64,000 nucleotides of DNA. Origin: Porpolomopsis calyptriformis (lineage: Eukaryota > Basidiomycota > Agaricomycetes > Agaricales > Hygrophoraceae). This document shows positions 1 to 11,000 of the stretch, in pieces. The notes under the pieces were generated by a model, which ran no database searches, had not been told where the DNA came from, and saw nothing but the letters and a program-made list of their open reading frames with translations. Each line of letters starts with the position of its first letter. The first letter of the stretch is position 1. The DNA lies in NCBI GenBank assembly GCA_951640195.1, contig OX621173.1:289780-353779 (forward strand), read 5' to 3'. A program made the position numbers and the translations under genes.

Positions 1-1358
1 CCAGTGGGCTGAGAAAGTGAAGATGGGAGTTGTACCAGGTGATACAGACCAAATGATGATGGACCGTAATCTTCATAAATACTACCGACAAGAAGATATA
101 GGTGACAAAGACACCCCAGCCCTGGTTAAAGACCATCACGGCTGCATCCTTCTTTGGTATCTACCTAATGTTCTTGATAGCCAGCTTAAGGTGTGTATCG
201 TTTAGTTCTCTGAATCTCTCTTCATCTGTGGGCTGAGTTAAGCAGAGGCAGATAAATCAGGCAGTTAAGGACATCCCCCCTTTGCTCAGGAAGTCGTTTG
301 AGAAAGAACACGCAAAGGAGGCTAATTCAGAAGGATCATCACAGAAGCCTTCTTGGCAGCACTCATCCTTTTATGAGCCAGACTACAATGCCGAATTTAA
401 AACTGGAGTGCTGGACATCTCCCTAGAGTGGTTTGCTTTGAGTCATCAGGTAGGTTACTTTCATGGGGAATATTTCTTTTTCAATAAAACAGGCAAAGGG
501 GTGACTATATTGTCCAGACTTTGGCTTTCAAACCCACTCCATTGACTGCCATAACTGACCGCTGTAGGAGTGTTGAACACTCTACATGCCAAAACAAAGT
601 ATTTCCTTATCTAGTATACAAAGGTATTTACAGTATATATACTTTGACACTGTAGCCACCCAAAAAGAAGAAATATACCAGAGAACAAGAGATTACACCC
701 CCAGAACCATATCACAGACCCTTACTGTCGATAGCCAGGACCACGACCTTGCTATGCAGTCCCACCCCCCTTGACTGCCTTACACCGCCGCATCCCCAAG
801 TTCTTGGCCAAGTTAAAACCTCTTCATGACTTGCTTGAAGCAATCCTCAGCATTACAGCCCCCCAATTAAGGCATGCAGGCCAAATGGTAATAAAGAAAA
901 TCAAGGAGAACAGAAAACACGACCACGTTGCTGCCTGGACATCATCATACTCAGCGATGGCCATTATTGTCAATCGGGAAACACCTCGACACCGAGATTC
1001 TGGGGGTGGACCAACTCATTTTGACACCTTGGTCTCTGCTGGAACGCACTCGGGTGCCTATTTTGACATCCCAGATATTGGACTGAGACTAAGGTATGAT
1101 CCAGGAACTGTGGATATTCTTGCTAGCCGACTGTTGTCCCACTGTGGCTTGTCATGGGAGAAAGGGGAGCGGATATGCTTAGCCCATTACATGAGGGACA
1201 ATGTGCATGAGTGATATCAAGTCGATCGCCCAGGTTGGCCACTCTTCTTGCACTATGAAGATATGATGAGCGTGGGCTATCGGATGAGGCAGCAGGCAGG
1301 CATAGTTGCAGAGAACCAGCGAGTGAATCTAGGAAACAAAAAAGAGGGGGATACATAG
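1..1358 (+). pseudogene. TET/JBP-type 2OG-Fe(II) oxygenase, 5' end outside window
   Basis: The family oxidises 5-methylcytosine or thymine in DNA in the nucleus, using Fe(II) and 2-oxoglutarate; agaricomycete genomes carry expanded sets linked to KDZ-type transposons. Seen: exons with short introns (donors at 191 and 450), then a catalytic exon from about 771. It has the H-x-D iron motif in PRHRDSGGG, the fungal-type block THFDTLVSAGTHSGAYFDIP, a distal histidine (LLSHCGL) and a co-substrate arginine in GERICLAHYMRDNVHE. At 1212-1214 an in-frame TGA stands where relatives continue with arginine (NVHER); the frame then stays open for 47 codons to a TAG at 1356. One CGA-to-TGA change would explain this. 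The catalytic core is complete before the stop, so a truncated protein might still work; I call it a probable recent pseudogene. The family assignment is by motif recognition. Confidence 0.82.
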
Positions 1359-2105
1359 GAGTATTATTTTGGACCATGGGCAAGAGTGACAATGCGTTTT
1401 CCTTGGTAAGTGCTGCGCTATGTAAGCTGTGTTAATTGAACTTAACTGCGGTCAGTCGCAGGAAGATTACCTTGTTCTATTCCTGGAATGAACAGTATAT
1501 GGACAGTTAATTCTGGTCAAGTAAAAATCTTTCTGCCTTGTTAAGGATAGTAGTTTGTAGCGCTCCCATTTATCTTTATCTCTCTTTCTTTTGTTGTGCT
1601 TCTTTTTTCGTTGTCGTATTGCGTTATCATGTAATGTAAATTATTCTCCCCAATGCTGCCTAATTCCCCAGCCTCTAGCCTCAGTCTAGTTTCCAAGTGC
1701 TTTTGGCGGACATTAATAACTATCAACACTAGCACTGCTCTGATTTCACTCAATATCCATATGCTGTAATTTTTGACTAGCAGTGGATACTTCACTTCCT
1801 TATATTGTGAGGGCACGCTTGTTTTTAAAATGCCTTGAAGCGATATCATACAATTTAGCATTAGATACAAGGGAATATGAAATAGGGGCAAGAAACATTC
1901 CTCCATAAAGGTTGGAAGCTTTGGAATGTAAATGCAGACCTAAAAAAAAAAAACTAACCCAGGACAAGGTCCCTAAGCGCTGATCCCATCTTCCTCTCTA
2001 AATCTCACTGCTATCCAGTTTCGTCTGGCACCATCCCATCCCCTTAACCTGTCAGTTATTTTGCCCTGTGGTTGATGAATGCTACTTTCTGTTGCGGGGT
2101 GAGAA
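1359..2105. other. no recognisable gene
   Basis: This intergenic stretch lies between the TET/JBP end and the 3' end of the next minus-strand gene. It holds a short A run near 1942-1953 and no coding pattern I can defend on either strand. Confidence 0.5.
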
Positions 2106-3746
2106 CTAGCAGCCCATAAAATACGTGAGGGTGGGATGGGCTAATGGGAACCACAAAATTAAAATCCACCCACATCTAGAACAGTGCAAACGCACCCACA
2201 AATCAGACTTCTTTGTCACAACTACAACGTTGCGGGGCGCAGGATTGCAGGTAGTATCCCTGCACCAGGGGAAGGTTAGTCCAAAAGCCCTAACACCAGA
2301 GACTGTTACTCCCATCGAGAAACATTCATCTTTTGTAAGGATTGCAATCGACGTGTGCTTGAGAAGGGTGAGATCACCTGCAAAAGAGCGTTTCAGGGCT
2401 TGTTTGACATTCCGAGTTTGATCCATGAAGATTTCTTGTGCGAAGCGGACCAGAGGGAGAGTGACCAAACCAGGGATCGTGCTGCAGCCCGAGAACCCCA
2501 GAATGAGGTTAAAAACCCCTCTACAACAAACACAAAAACACAATGTTAGATTTTTTCTTGTATGCACAAATGGAAACACAGGCACCAACCCCTCAACAAG
2601 CCCCTTTACGAGGTCCAAGTGAGATTCTACAGTGATGGCAGGTCCGCAAGTGAGAAGGATGAGGGCTTTGTAACCCACCCTGCCTGACTTGAGGAATGAA
2701 ACCAGGTTTTCACCAAGGAAAGTCAATAGTATCTGTAAGGCAAGTAGGGAATGGCAATGCAAAAAACAGAATGGTAGAGGCAGTACCTCATTGACGGGGG
2801 CAACCCCCTTTGCAGAGTGCTGCAAATAGCCAGTCGAAACATCAGAATGGGTGTCAATCGTTACCAGGCAGTTTCCTGGAATGTTGGAAGCTTCAAGAAA
2901 GGAAATGATTTTAGGAGAAGTCTTCTTAGGATTGGCAGACCTGGCCCTCATGTATACGTGCTGCGCGAGAAGCTAGAAATAAAAGAAAGCTAGTCAGATT
3001 AAGCCCTTTGAATTCAACAAAATATTTGTGGGAAATGCGTCACATTGTAGGGTGAGTTGTGGAACTCATCTTGCATCATGACTTGTAGAACTGAAGAAAA
3101 CAGGGACTTTGTGGATCCAATGAGTTCTAGGGAGAAAATAGCAAGAGGGACAAGGTTTTTGGTGTAGCATTGACAGCTGAAACCCATAACAGTATACTGG
3201 AATTAGGTGGCTCATGTGTCAGCAAGGTCCTATTTTATTTTTGTGAGAGAGGAAAAAAATACCTTCATTGGCTAGTGCAATCTCTCCTTGCATACAGGAC
3301 AAATAAAACTCTTGCCTACAGTTAGTTCCAGGATACAGCCCATCTGCCTGTGGTCCTTTACTAAGCAAACCACACGGCCGCAGTCTTCGCACGACTTGAA
3401 GTGCAGAGCAAAATCCCTGCACATTGAACAATATTGTTTCTTGAAGAAAAAGTTAGTGGTTTCTGAAATTCCTCTGCAACTAAGATCTCACCTCGTGATC
3501 TCCAAATTCAGGGGAAGCAGTCTGGGAGACTTCTTCATCCTCATGGTTTTTGCCGTCGGGGTCATCGTTATCTGATTGCATCGGTATATCTTCATTGGTA
3601 ATGACTGGAGTGATTTTACCTACTACATTTCTGCCGACAAATTGGTGCTTCATACTCTGTTGCCTAGAACTTGTCAATGCTTGCAGTTGTTTCTTTCGGC
3701 CAGCGCCTCCAACAGATTTTTTAGCAGTTTGTTTCACGTGCGTCAT
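2106..3746 (-). CDS. zinc-finger protein with caspase-like H/C pattern, multi-exon
   Basis: I do not recognise a named gene. The proposed start at 3746 opens a basic, then acidic, low-complexity N-terminus (TAKKSVGGAGRKKQ, then a DNDDPDGKNHEDEE stretch). After an intron of about 3430-3490, the exon at 3290-3435 encodes a C-x2-C...H-x3-C-x2-C-x5-C...C-x2-C cluster (CSMCRDFALHFKSCEDCGRV, later CPVCKERLH), which reads as a RING/PHD-like zinc finger. The C-terminal exons at 2106-2951 contain VTIDTHSD followed about 60 residues later by LILLTCGPA. A His after one strand and a Cys after the next resembles the caspase/CHAT dyad; that is inference. Frame-preserving introns are visible at 2733-2786 (donor GTACTG, acceptor TTACAG) and around 2520-2577 (branch TCTAAC). 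C-terminal paired cysteines (CNPAP, CSRCGW) suggest a second metal site. I see no stop inside these exons, so it may be intact. Confidence 0.6.
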
Positions 3747-3955
3747 TGTTTCTCAAATGGTGTGCTTTCTTTTGCATGGGTGATGGTTTGTAAAAGTGAG
3801 TTGTTGGGCCCTGTTTGTCGTGTGTAGCAGACATTTCTGGTCATTTTCCCTCACACTTAGTTTTGCGCCACACCATGCCTATTACTCAATTTGTTTTACA
3901 CTGGCCCACAAGTCTACCCTCATCTGGAGAATTGAGTAATGCAATGCAGTGCTAG
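3747..3955. other. short divergent intergenic region
   Basis: The minus-strand gene starting near 3746 and the plus-strand gene read from about 3960 diverge here. I see no clear TATA box or other signal. Confidence 0.35.
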
Positions 3956-3959
3956 GAAG

Positions 3960-5138
3960 ATGTGGGGGAAGTTCAATTGATGGCTCAGGGAGAGGAAGGC
4001 CAATCAGCGGAGGTCTACTACACCTGTCAATGGGATACGATCAATAGGGTTCAGGACTCCAACACAGGCATGATACTGCCTCTTCAATACAAGAAGCACT
4101 AGGAGCAACTAATCTACTTAAAGATTTACCACTCGCAAGTCTATCAGTGGCTGAGGAAATGGCAGGATGAGAAAGTGAGCAGCCATCGACTAGTCTATCA
4201 AGCCTTCAAAATCCACTCAAAATCCATCATTTATCTCACAAACGTTATGAACATGATCAAGGAATTCGCGCCCTGTTTATCTTCCTTCAATTTAGAAGCT
4301 TGTATTCTAGTCTTTGATGAGTGGATCCTCAGAGACTATTGGGAATCGCAAGAGACAGACTATCCTGAAATTGGATTGCAGCTCAATAAGCGTCGATTCA
4401 GCCTGGATCCATTCAAAGACACTCATAAACTAGGTGGGTCGGTTTGATTTTCTGTCTGATTTTTTTTCTCTCGCAATTTCCTTTGTTAAACATTTGTTTT
4501 CTACTTATTAAGTTCCAAAAAACATCTTCTTTGAATCAAAGTGTCCCAACTCAAACGAACTATCTCAATGCATAAGAGAGGGGATAAAGCACTTCGACTT
4601 TGAACAACACATAGAAGCAATATTACTTGGTTGTGGAATAATCAGGAAACCGCACCAAGCTAAGAGAAAGGGGAAGGCAAAGGAGGTGGTTGGAGATAAT
4701 GAGGATGTAGATGGGGTAGGTGTGCGCTCAGGGAGGGCAGAACCAGTCCAGCTTCAACAGGCCAACCCTGAGAAGAGAACAGGACTTAAACGCAAACGCA
4801 CAGAGCTTAACACAGACATTTTATGGGATCCTGTCACCTCACCTCGGCTGAAGTGCCCTGCCAGCTTCGCACCGAAAACCTTGCAGCTCAAACAACCATC
4901 TGGGGATGTGAGAAGTAAGAAGAAACAGTCAAGGACAAGCTTACCCCCTATTGAATGTGTCCTGAGTTCAACATCTGACTTAGTTGGGGGTGGCTGTGGT
5001 AGCATGGCTGAGGATGATCCCAGCCCTAGCAGATGGGAAGTGAGGCAGGAGAAGGATGGAAATAACAGAAATGTTGAACCAGGTATCGAATCTGAATCAC
5101 TGAATTTGGTCCATCTCATTGACAATTGGACGGCCTAG
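3960..5138 (+). CDS. unrecognised basic nuclear-type protein, two or more exons
   Basis: The family is not recognised. An open frame from about 4175 to 4433 (QVYQWLRKWQDEKVSSHR upstream, ending DPFKDTHKL) joins through a 79-bp intron (donor GTGGGT at 4434, acceptor TTAAG at 4512) to a second exon beginning VPKNIFFESKCPNSNELS. The splice keeps the frame. The second exon continues through a helical stretch (IREGIKHFDFEQHIEAILLG) into basic, probably disordered sequence (KRKGKAKEV, KRTGLKRKRTE) that looks like a nuclear localisation signal, ending at TAG 5136-5138. The start is uncertain: the reading upstream of 4175 contains one stop near 4098. It follows the TET/JBP and zinc-finger genes, but nothing shows a functional link. 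Confidence 0.5.
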
Positions 5139-6390
5139 CAGAGTTCCAAGAGGGTGGGGTTCTATATTCGGAGCATTTCTTAACACACTGATGCATTGAC
5201 GTTGGTGCAGTTCTTCCAGAAATCATCCAGCATTCTTTGATGGGTAACGATCCCCGAACCAAGATTAATATGACGCAACATGATGCAACGCAGTGTTAAA
5301 CTTTAGTGAGCATGGTGCGACATTCAAGGGTGTTTCCTCTGGAAGAAACTGAGAGTAATCCAGGCTTGGCCTTGAACCAGAGGTGTTGGACATTCGGTGG
5401 GGTCTGGATGTAGTGGTAGATGAGAGGCTATGAGGGGGGGTGGGTGAAAAGGGAAGAAAGGTGAGTGAGGATGGAGGAGGCAACAGGGGTACAAGGGATA
5501 CAAGGGTGACTCACAAAGCACCCCATTTCTTGTACACAGATCATACTCTGCTCCATCTGTACCTCCCTATGATGCTCCATTTGTTGTTTTATTATCTGCG
5601 CAATTGTGCAGTTAAAATTTCTCACGCAAGTCATTTTTCAAACTCAGTGCTTCCTTTTCAGGAGCACTCATACCAAGAGACTTGACTGATGAACGAGCCT
5701 AGTTCCTGCCGAGCGACCTCACTGTGCTTGGTCGGCAGCTATCCAGCATGCACATCAAATACTATTGAGTCTCTATGAGCATGCCTCTTCCATGCTCTCT
5801 CATGAGGATTCCGACCCTCTACGCATTTCCTTCTATATGAATGTAATAGCTTCTGATGCAATGCCAGTGCTATGAGCAATGGAAGAGGAGTTGAAAAGTG
5901 GTCCAGATGAGTCTCAGTTGCCACATGCTTGGCTTGTTAGTGCGGCTGAACTTCTGGGCATCTTGTTTGTCTGACTTCGAGAGACTCTGGAACTAGCAAG
6001 AGGACATGCTCACCTTGGTGAAGGAGGGCACAGGTTTCAGGCATGCAACTCATGCTGTGGAGATGGCTGGAGCTCATTTCGCTGCCAGCCTAATGACTAT
6101 CAGTGCATCATAGTCTTTTGATAGTGTATTCTCGCAATTAATTTTATTAGAATAAATAATCTAAATGTTGAGAGATGCATTAATGAAATAGTCAGGCAGC
6201 AATAGGATAATGAAACTTCGAAAAATAAGGCTGCAAAACAGGCGACATTGACAATATGCGAATGATAAGAGGAGACCAAGGCCAATCATGCAACTCATTT
6301 ATCTGCAGGTGCTTCTTCCTTTGACTCTGCCAGTTTATCTGCTAAGCCAAAGGAGAAAAAATGAGCCTGGAAGATGAGAGTCAAGTCCTT
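5139..6390. other. intergenic, with a ~75-bp inverted copy of 14-3-3 flank
   Basis: No gene is identified. Positions 5580-5660 closely match the reverse complement of 6760-6835 (shared TCATTTTTCAAACTCAGTGC), the sequence just upstream of the 14-3-3 relic exon, so part of that locus was copied in inverted orientation. A frame near 5880-6080 (ELARGHAHLGEGGHRFQ) looks protein-like but I cannot assign it. Confidence 0.4.
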
Positions 6391-6394
6391 GTAC

Positions 6395-6770
6395 TCTCCT
6401 CCGACAGTGTGCCAAGCTCTGCAATGGCGCTGTCAAAGGCTTGTTTTGCAAGGTAGCATGAGTGGTCAGGACTGTTGAGGATTTCATAGTAGAAGATGGA
6501 GAAGTTGAGCACCAGGCCAGCGCAGGTAGATGCATAGGAGGCAGTTCCGTGACCGCAACATTGGATGCAGCCTTGTAAGCCTCAAGGGACTTATTGGCGC
6601 TATCCTTCCATTTATCGCCAGTAGCAAACTCAGTGAGGCAGTGGAGATAGTCACCCATCTTGTTGAGAAGTTAGAACTAAACAATGGAGAAGAATGTGAG
6701 ACGCATGCACATCTTGTGAAAGAACATGTTGGACTTGCCAGCGGAAGTTGGGCGTCACTGTGAAAGGAGG
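6395..6770 (-). pseudogene. 14-3-3 protein relic
   Basis: 14-3-3 proteins are phosphoserine-binding dimeric adaptors. Read on the minus strand, the relic shows [16 protein letters not shown] and [18 protein letters not shown] (the helix 5-7 region), then after a frameshift [13 protein letters not shown] and [19 protein letters not shown] (helices 7-8), ending in an early stop. An upstream piece resembling GKSNMFFHKM (the family's ESKVFYHKM) is separated from MGDY by an intron-like stretch with a TTCTAAC branch and an AAG acceptor. Since an intron is retained, this is a decayed gene copy and not a processed retrocopy. Only the C-terminal half survives, with one or more frameshifts. Confidence 0.9.
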
Positions 6771-6989
6771 CACTGAGTTTGAAAAATGACTTGCGCAGGA
6801 AATTTTCACTGCGCAATAAAACGACAAACAGAACGCCATACCTCCCTACATGATAGAGTTGTGCAAACTACCCAGTACACTGCTGAGAATTTGAACCAAA
6901 AGGCGAATTGCCTTCCTAAATAACTTAGTAAGAATAAGAATAAGGTGTAGCGTAGATTGAAAGCCCACAAGCAAAGGCACAACGCGACC

Positions 6990-7272
6990 CCAAATTCCCC
7001 CCCCTCTCCACACAACTTTGCAATTGCACTGACCCCCTGCATATGCAGGAGGTGGAAAGAGGAATTAATGACCATGAACCTTTGCGAGTTCACCCGTCCT
7101 CTGCAAGCAGAGGTGGTTAAGAGCCAACCCAACATCTAATCCCAAATTCCCTCCCTCCACGCAACTTTGCAATTGCGCTGTCCTCCTGCATATGCAGGAG
7201 GTGGAAAGAGGATTCAATGACCATGAACCTTTGCAAGTTCACCTGTCCTCTGCAAGCAGAGGTGGTCAAGGA
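6990..7272. repeat. tandem duplication of ~150-bp unit with internal palindromes
   Basis: Two imperfect copies start at about 6991 and 7143. Each has an AACTTTGCAATTGC stretch, the 12-bp palindrome CTGCATATGCAG, ATGACCATGAACCTTTGC, and an inverted repeat CCTCTGCAAGCAGAGG. Divergence between copies is mostly transitions. Open frames across it are repeat shadows. Confidence 0.85.
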
Positions 7273-7435
7273 TGATGATGGACGTTAGGAGGAAGGGCTG
7301 GAAGAATCATTTCGCAAAATGTGTAGATATATATAGTAGGTGGAAAATCAACCATCATGTGCCTCTTTAGGGCAGGGCATTCCGCGTACCAGACGCGAAA
7401 TGTCCTACCCTAAATAGGTACAGCCTATAACATGG

Positions 7436-7665
7436 ACTAATAGGCATAACATAGGTGTAACACAGTGTAACATGGGTGTAACACAATGAAACATGGTGTA
7501 ACATAGGTGTAACACAGCGTAACATGGTGTAACATGGGTGTAACATGGGTGTAACGCAGTGAAACATGGTGTAACATAGGTGTAACATAGTGAAACACAG
7601 TGTGTAACACAGCGTAACGTGGTGTAACATAGGCGTAACCTAAGCGTAACGTGTGACCATAGCAA
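7436..7665 (+). repeat. GTGTAACA minisatellite
   Basis: Degenerate short units such as GTGTAACATAGG, GTGTAACACAGT and GTGTAACATGG are tandemly repeated for about 230 bp. The reverse-complement motif is arrayed at 17,813-17,935. Both arrays are followed, within tens of bases, by CCTTCAAAAACC. Confidence 0.9.
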
Positions 7666-8083
7666 GACTATATGCGTCCACTTCCTCCAACCTTGATTCC
7701 CTGCCAGAAGGCCAGAATTGCCGACACCCTTCAAAAACCGCTTACATCTGCCTTGATGTGAATTGTAGTAGATAGCGACCGCTTGTTGGGGAGATGCAAT
7801 TGCGCTTCTGTACAGATGTGTGCGCTCAGCTTGGAACATGATAAACTTGAGAATATCATCATTACCATCAGTGATTAATTGATGGATTTGGATTGGATTG
7901 CTTCAAATGAATACAAAGAAGGGAGAGCAGCCAGGAATGTATAAAAATATCTTTAAAGAATGGCCCCAAAGTTGGAGAAATGAAATTCCAATCAGCTCAT
8001 TCATTCACCTATGCTTGGCGCGTTTTCGACTTTCTTCAATTTGACCTATGACAAGAAAGGAGTGATTAAAATGTTTGTTCTTC
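7666..8083. other. no recognisable gene
   Basis: This gap lies between the GTGTAACA array and the 3' end of the JmjC-type gene. It contains the CCTTCAAAAACC motif at about 7728 and nothing else that I can assign. Confidence 0.4.
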
Positions 8084-11000
8084 TTACTGCAGATGAACCG
8101 AAAATTCAGTGGACTTACTGGGGCTGTTTGAGCGGCGCCGCATGCGGCTGATCACCTCTGGGATTGCAGGAGCCTCAGAACTGTCAACATCTATAGGGCT
8201 TGACTCCAAATTTTCTTGGGAATCTGAAGGTTCTTCCACCCACGAGAGGGGAATGGGGTCTCCAACGTAAACTGGGTCTTTGATATAATCAGACAAAACT
8301 TGAATAATCTTCTGAGCTGGGTGACTTCCGCAGGGAATGATGATGAAAGGGGGTCCAGACCAGGTCAACTCCGTCATTGGCCTCTCCTTTAAAAGTGTTT
8401 GTTCCAAATGAGGGTAGATGTTGGGCCAATGGTCTTTGAAATGATGGAGGGCAGCCCCTCGTACCACATCTGCGTTATAACTGCGATGGTCAGCTGATAG
8501 GGCCCAAGTCTCCTTGTAATGCACAATCGCAGACGCAACGTCAACAAGGAACCACTTGAAAATATAGTCAGGTGTGACGCAGTGTTTATCTATAAAGACC
8601 ATGTAGTGGTTTGAAAACCATTTGATGAACTGCTGATAATTCCACTGGGCGATGTTCTCTTCTTCAAGGATAGATGAAGATGCAGGAGCTTGGCAGTGGT
8701 GTCAGCTAATTACCAGAGCAAGTTCTACCAGATTTCCAACCACAAGAACATCGAGGAAACCAACTTGGGTTGAGATATCAGGAATGTGGGCCTTCTTCCT
8801 CTCAGTGGCTAGGTAAATTATGAGAGCAAGAAATAAGTGAAAAGCAAGAAACTTGCCATCCTGGTCCTTCAGAAAATGTTCTACCCACATAGCCATTAGA
8901 CAGCGAAGGAAGGTTAGCACCTCGTTATATTCCGCAGTCGCATTGTACAAGTCCCTCACAAATGTGTGGGCGATCCTGCAGCAGGTGTCCACAATTGAGG
9001 ATGTCGACAGAAATCGCCAACCATAGATGATAGTGTGACTTGCCTCCCACGTAGCATGCAGAGTATTCAGTCGCATGTAACTGGATCAGAAGGAAAATAA
9101 AATAAGGCAATGAACTTTGGACTATGCGCGCATAATGAACGGATTGATAACTTACAAAGCACATTGTTCCTTTAGCAACATGCCTTTGGCCTCAAACGCG
9201 CTACATTCACCAGTGCATGCCGATGTCCAATCAGGAGGATATCCCTCAGTACTTCTGAGGTTGCTGGCCCTGCTCCCCTCCTGGTTTTCCTAAGGGCAAG
9301 GACAGAAAAGAACCAAATACTTTTCCCCCTTCATAATCTGTAGAGCTGTCCCAAAGCTGCTGCCATTCACCTGGCACCATGATGACCACCCTTTAGTTGT
9401 TACCGTCCCCCATTTCATTCCTTCCATAGTTGGCCCCTCCGTCAGAAATCCTTCCTGGCACCGCATCTGTTTCAGGGCCCATTCGTGTGATGCGAGGTCA
9501 CTATCGCAAGGTTTTCATCAAGGACATCCGCTAACTGCTTCTTTAGGGCTTACCTGTATCTGGGCGGAGGCGCGTGCGATGCATCCCCCATCGGAATGTT
9601 TAGGCTTTGGATAATTCAAGCAGGCTTCTTTTTTTTCTTTTGAGTTTCCTCAAACATGTCTTGCAGCGTCGCAGTGTGGAGTAAACTCTGATCCCCAGTT
9701 TGTTTCCCTAGCTCCTTTCTCAGCTCCGCCACTAGCCATCTGTCACCACAACCCTCAAAATCAGGATGACTTGGACTTACCTTGCACTGCCCTCAGTGTG
9801 CTCAGATTTCCCAATGTTTCCAGGCCACATTTATCAAATTTAACTTGTTCCTGAGGACCATCTAAGACAAGAATGTGTCGATTGTAGAAGATATCTTGGA
9901 TGGTGGAGGGACTCAAATCCTGGAATTGGTCATAGGTTGTCACGAAGATGGATGAAATGTTTGGACCCCTTGCCTTGCTACGGGCTATTGGGAGATGGTG
10001 CTTTAGCCTGCCATTGATATACCCCTTTTCGATGAGGTCTTGAACTTTCCATAGGAAATTAGATTCTATTTCGGCCTATAACAAAGAAAAAACCGGTTAG
10101 TGTCTCTAGCGACTTAAGGCGCAGCATAGAGGTTGCTCACAACTTCTCACATTGGAGTGAAGAAGAATGTTTCCTTGTCATGCATTGAGAAGCCATTATA
10201 AACAGGGACCCTGGTTGGGAAACCGAGCTGTAGCAATATAAATATTCAGGGACAGGCAGTGGAGCTTGGGGGGGAATTTTTGGGGGATTACCTGGGGAGG
10301 CGTGAGAGTGGAGAGTTTCTCCAGGCCCAGATCCTGTGATGTGTCATATCGCAGGAATAAAAACCCTGCTCCATCATCTGATCATTGATGAACACTCACC
10401 CTCTCTAGAAGCTGGCTGGCTACAGTTTGCAGTGGCGGTATAGGGTCATTGTTTCTTGGAACAACTTTGCCATTTCCTTCTACATTCAAAGAATGGTTGG
10501 AGATCTTCTTTTTCATCTTTTTCACAACCAAATGGCTCAAGGGCCATTCACCAGCTGCGGAAGGAGAATGTGACAAATCTTGGGGCTGTTTCTGTTGCTA
10601 GGGGGGGGCATCAGGGGCGTTCAGAGTTACTGAGCATCGGGGCTGAATTGGGACCAAGGGAACCTTGATCCCTATGGTCTGGGGTGGGTTTGTCAGCAGG
10701 GCAAGGGCAGGATGTGAGGCGACAGGGTCTTCTTCAGACTCCTGGGTTCCATCAACCCTGTCAGCGTCTACCTCCATTGCCTGCTCCTGTCCAGATGAGA
10801 CAATCCCTTCTCCTTCCGCTGGACTACCTAGTGCAGGTGTCTCACCTCTGACAAGAGCCAAAGATGCTTGATGTGGCATTTGTAGGAGATCTGAGACCTA
10901 TTCCAGTTTGATGAACTTTGTAGATCACTGAGAATGGCTGGACTTACATTTTCTGCATCCTTCTCCTTTTCCCTTTCCTGTTCTTGTTCCTCCTCCTGTT

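Noticed and set aside
7367..7839. Cys/His/Thr-rich repetitive ORFs (CYTMFHCVTPM-like)
   Set aside because: They lie wholly within the GTGTAACA minisatellite.
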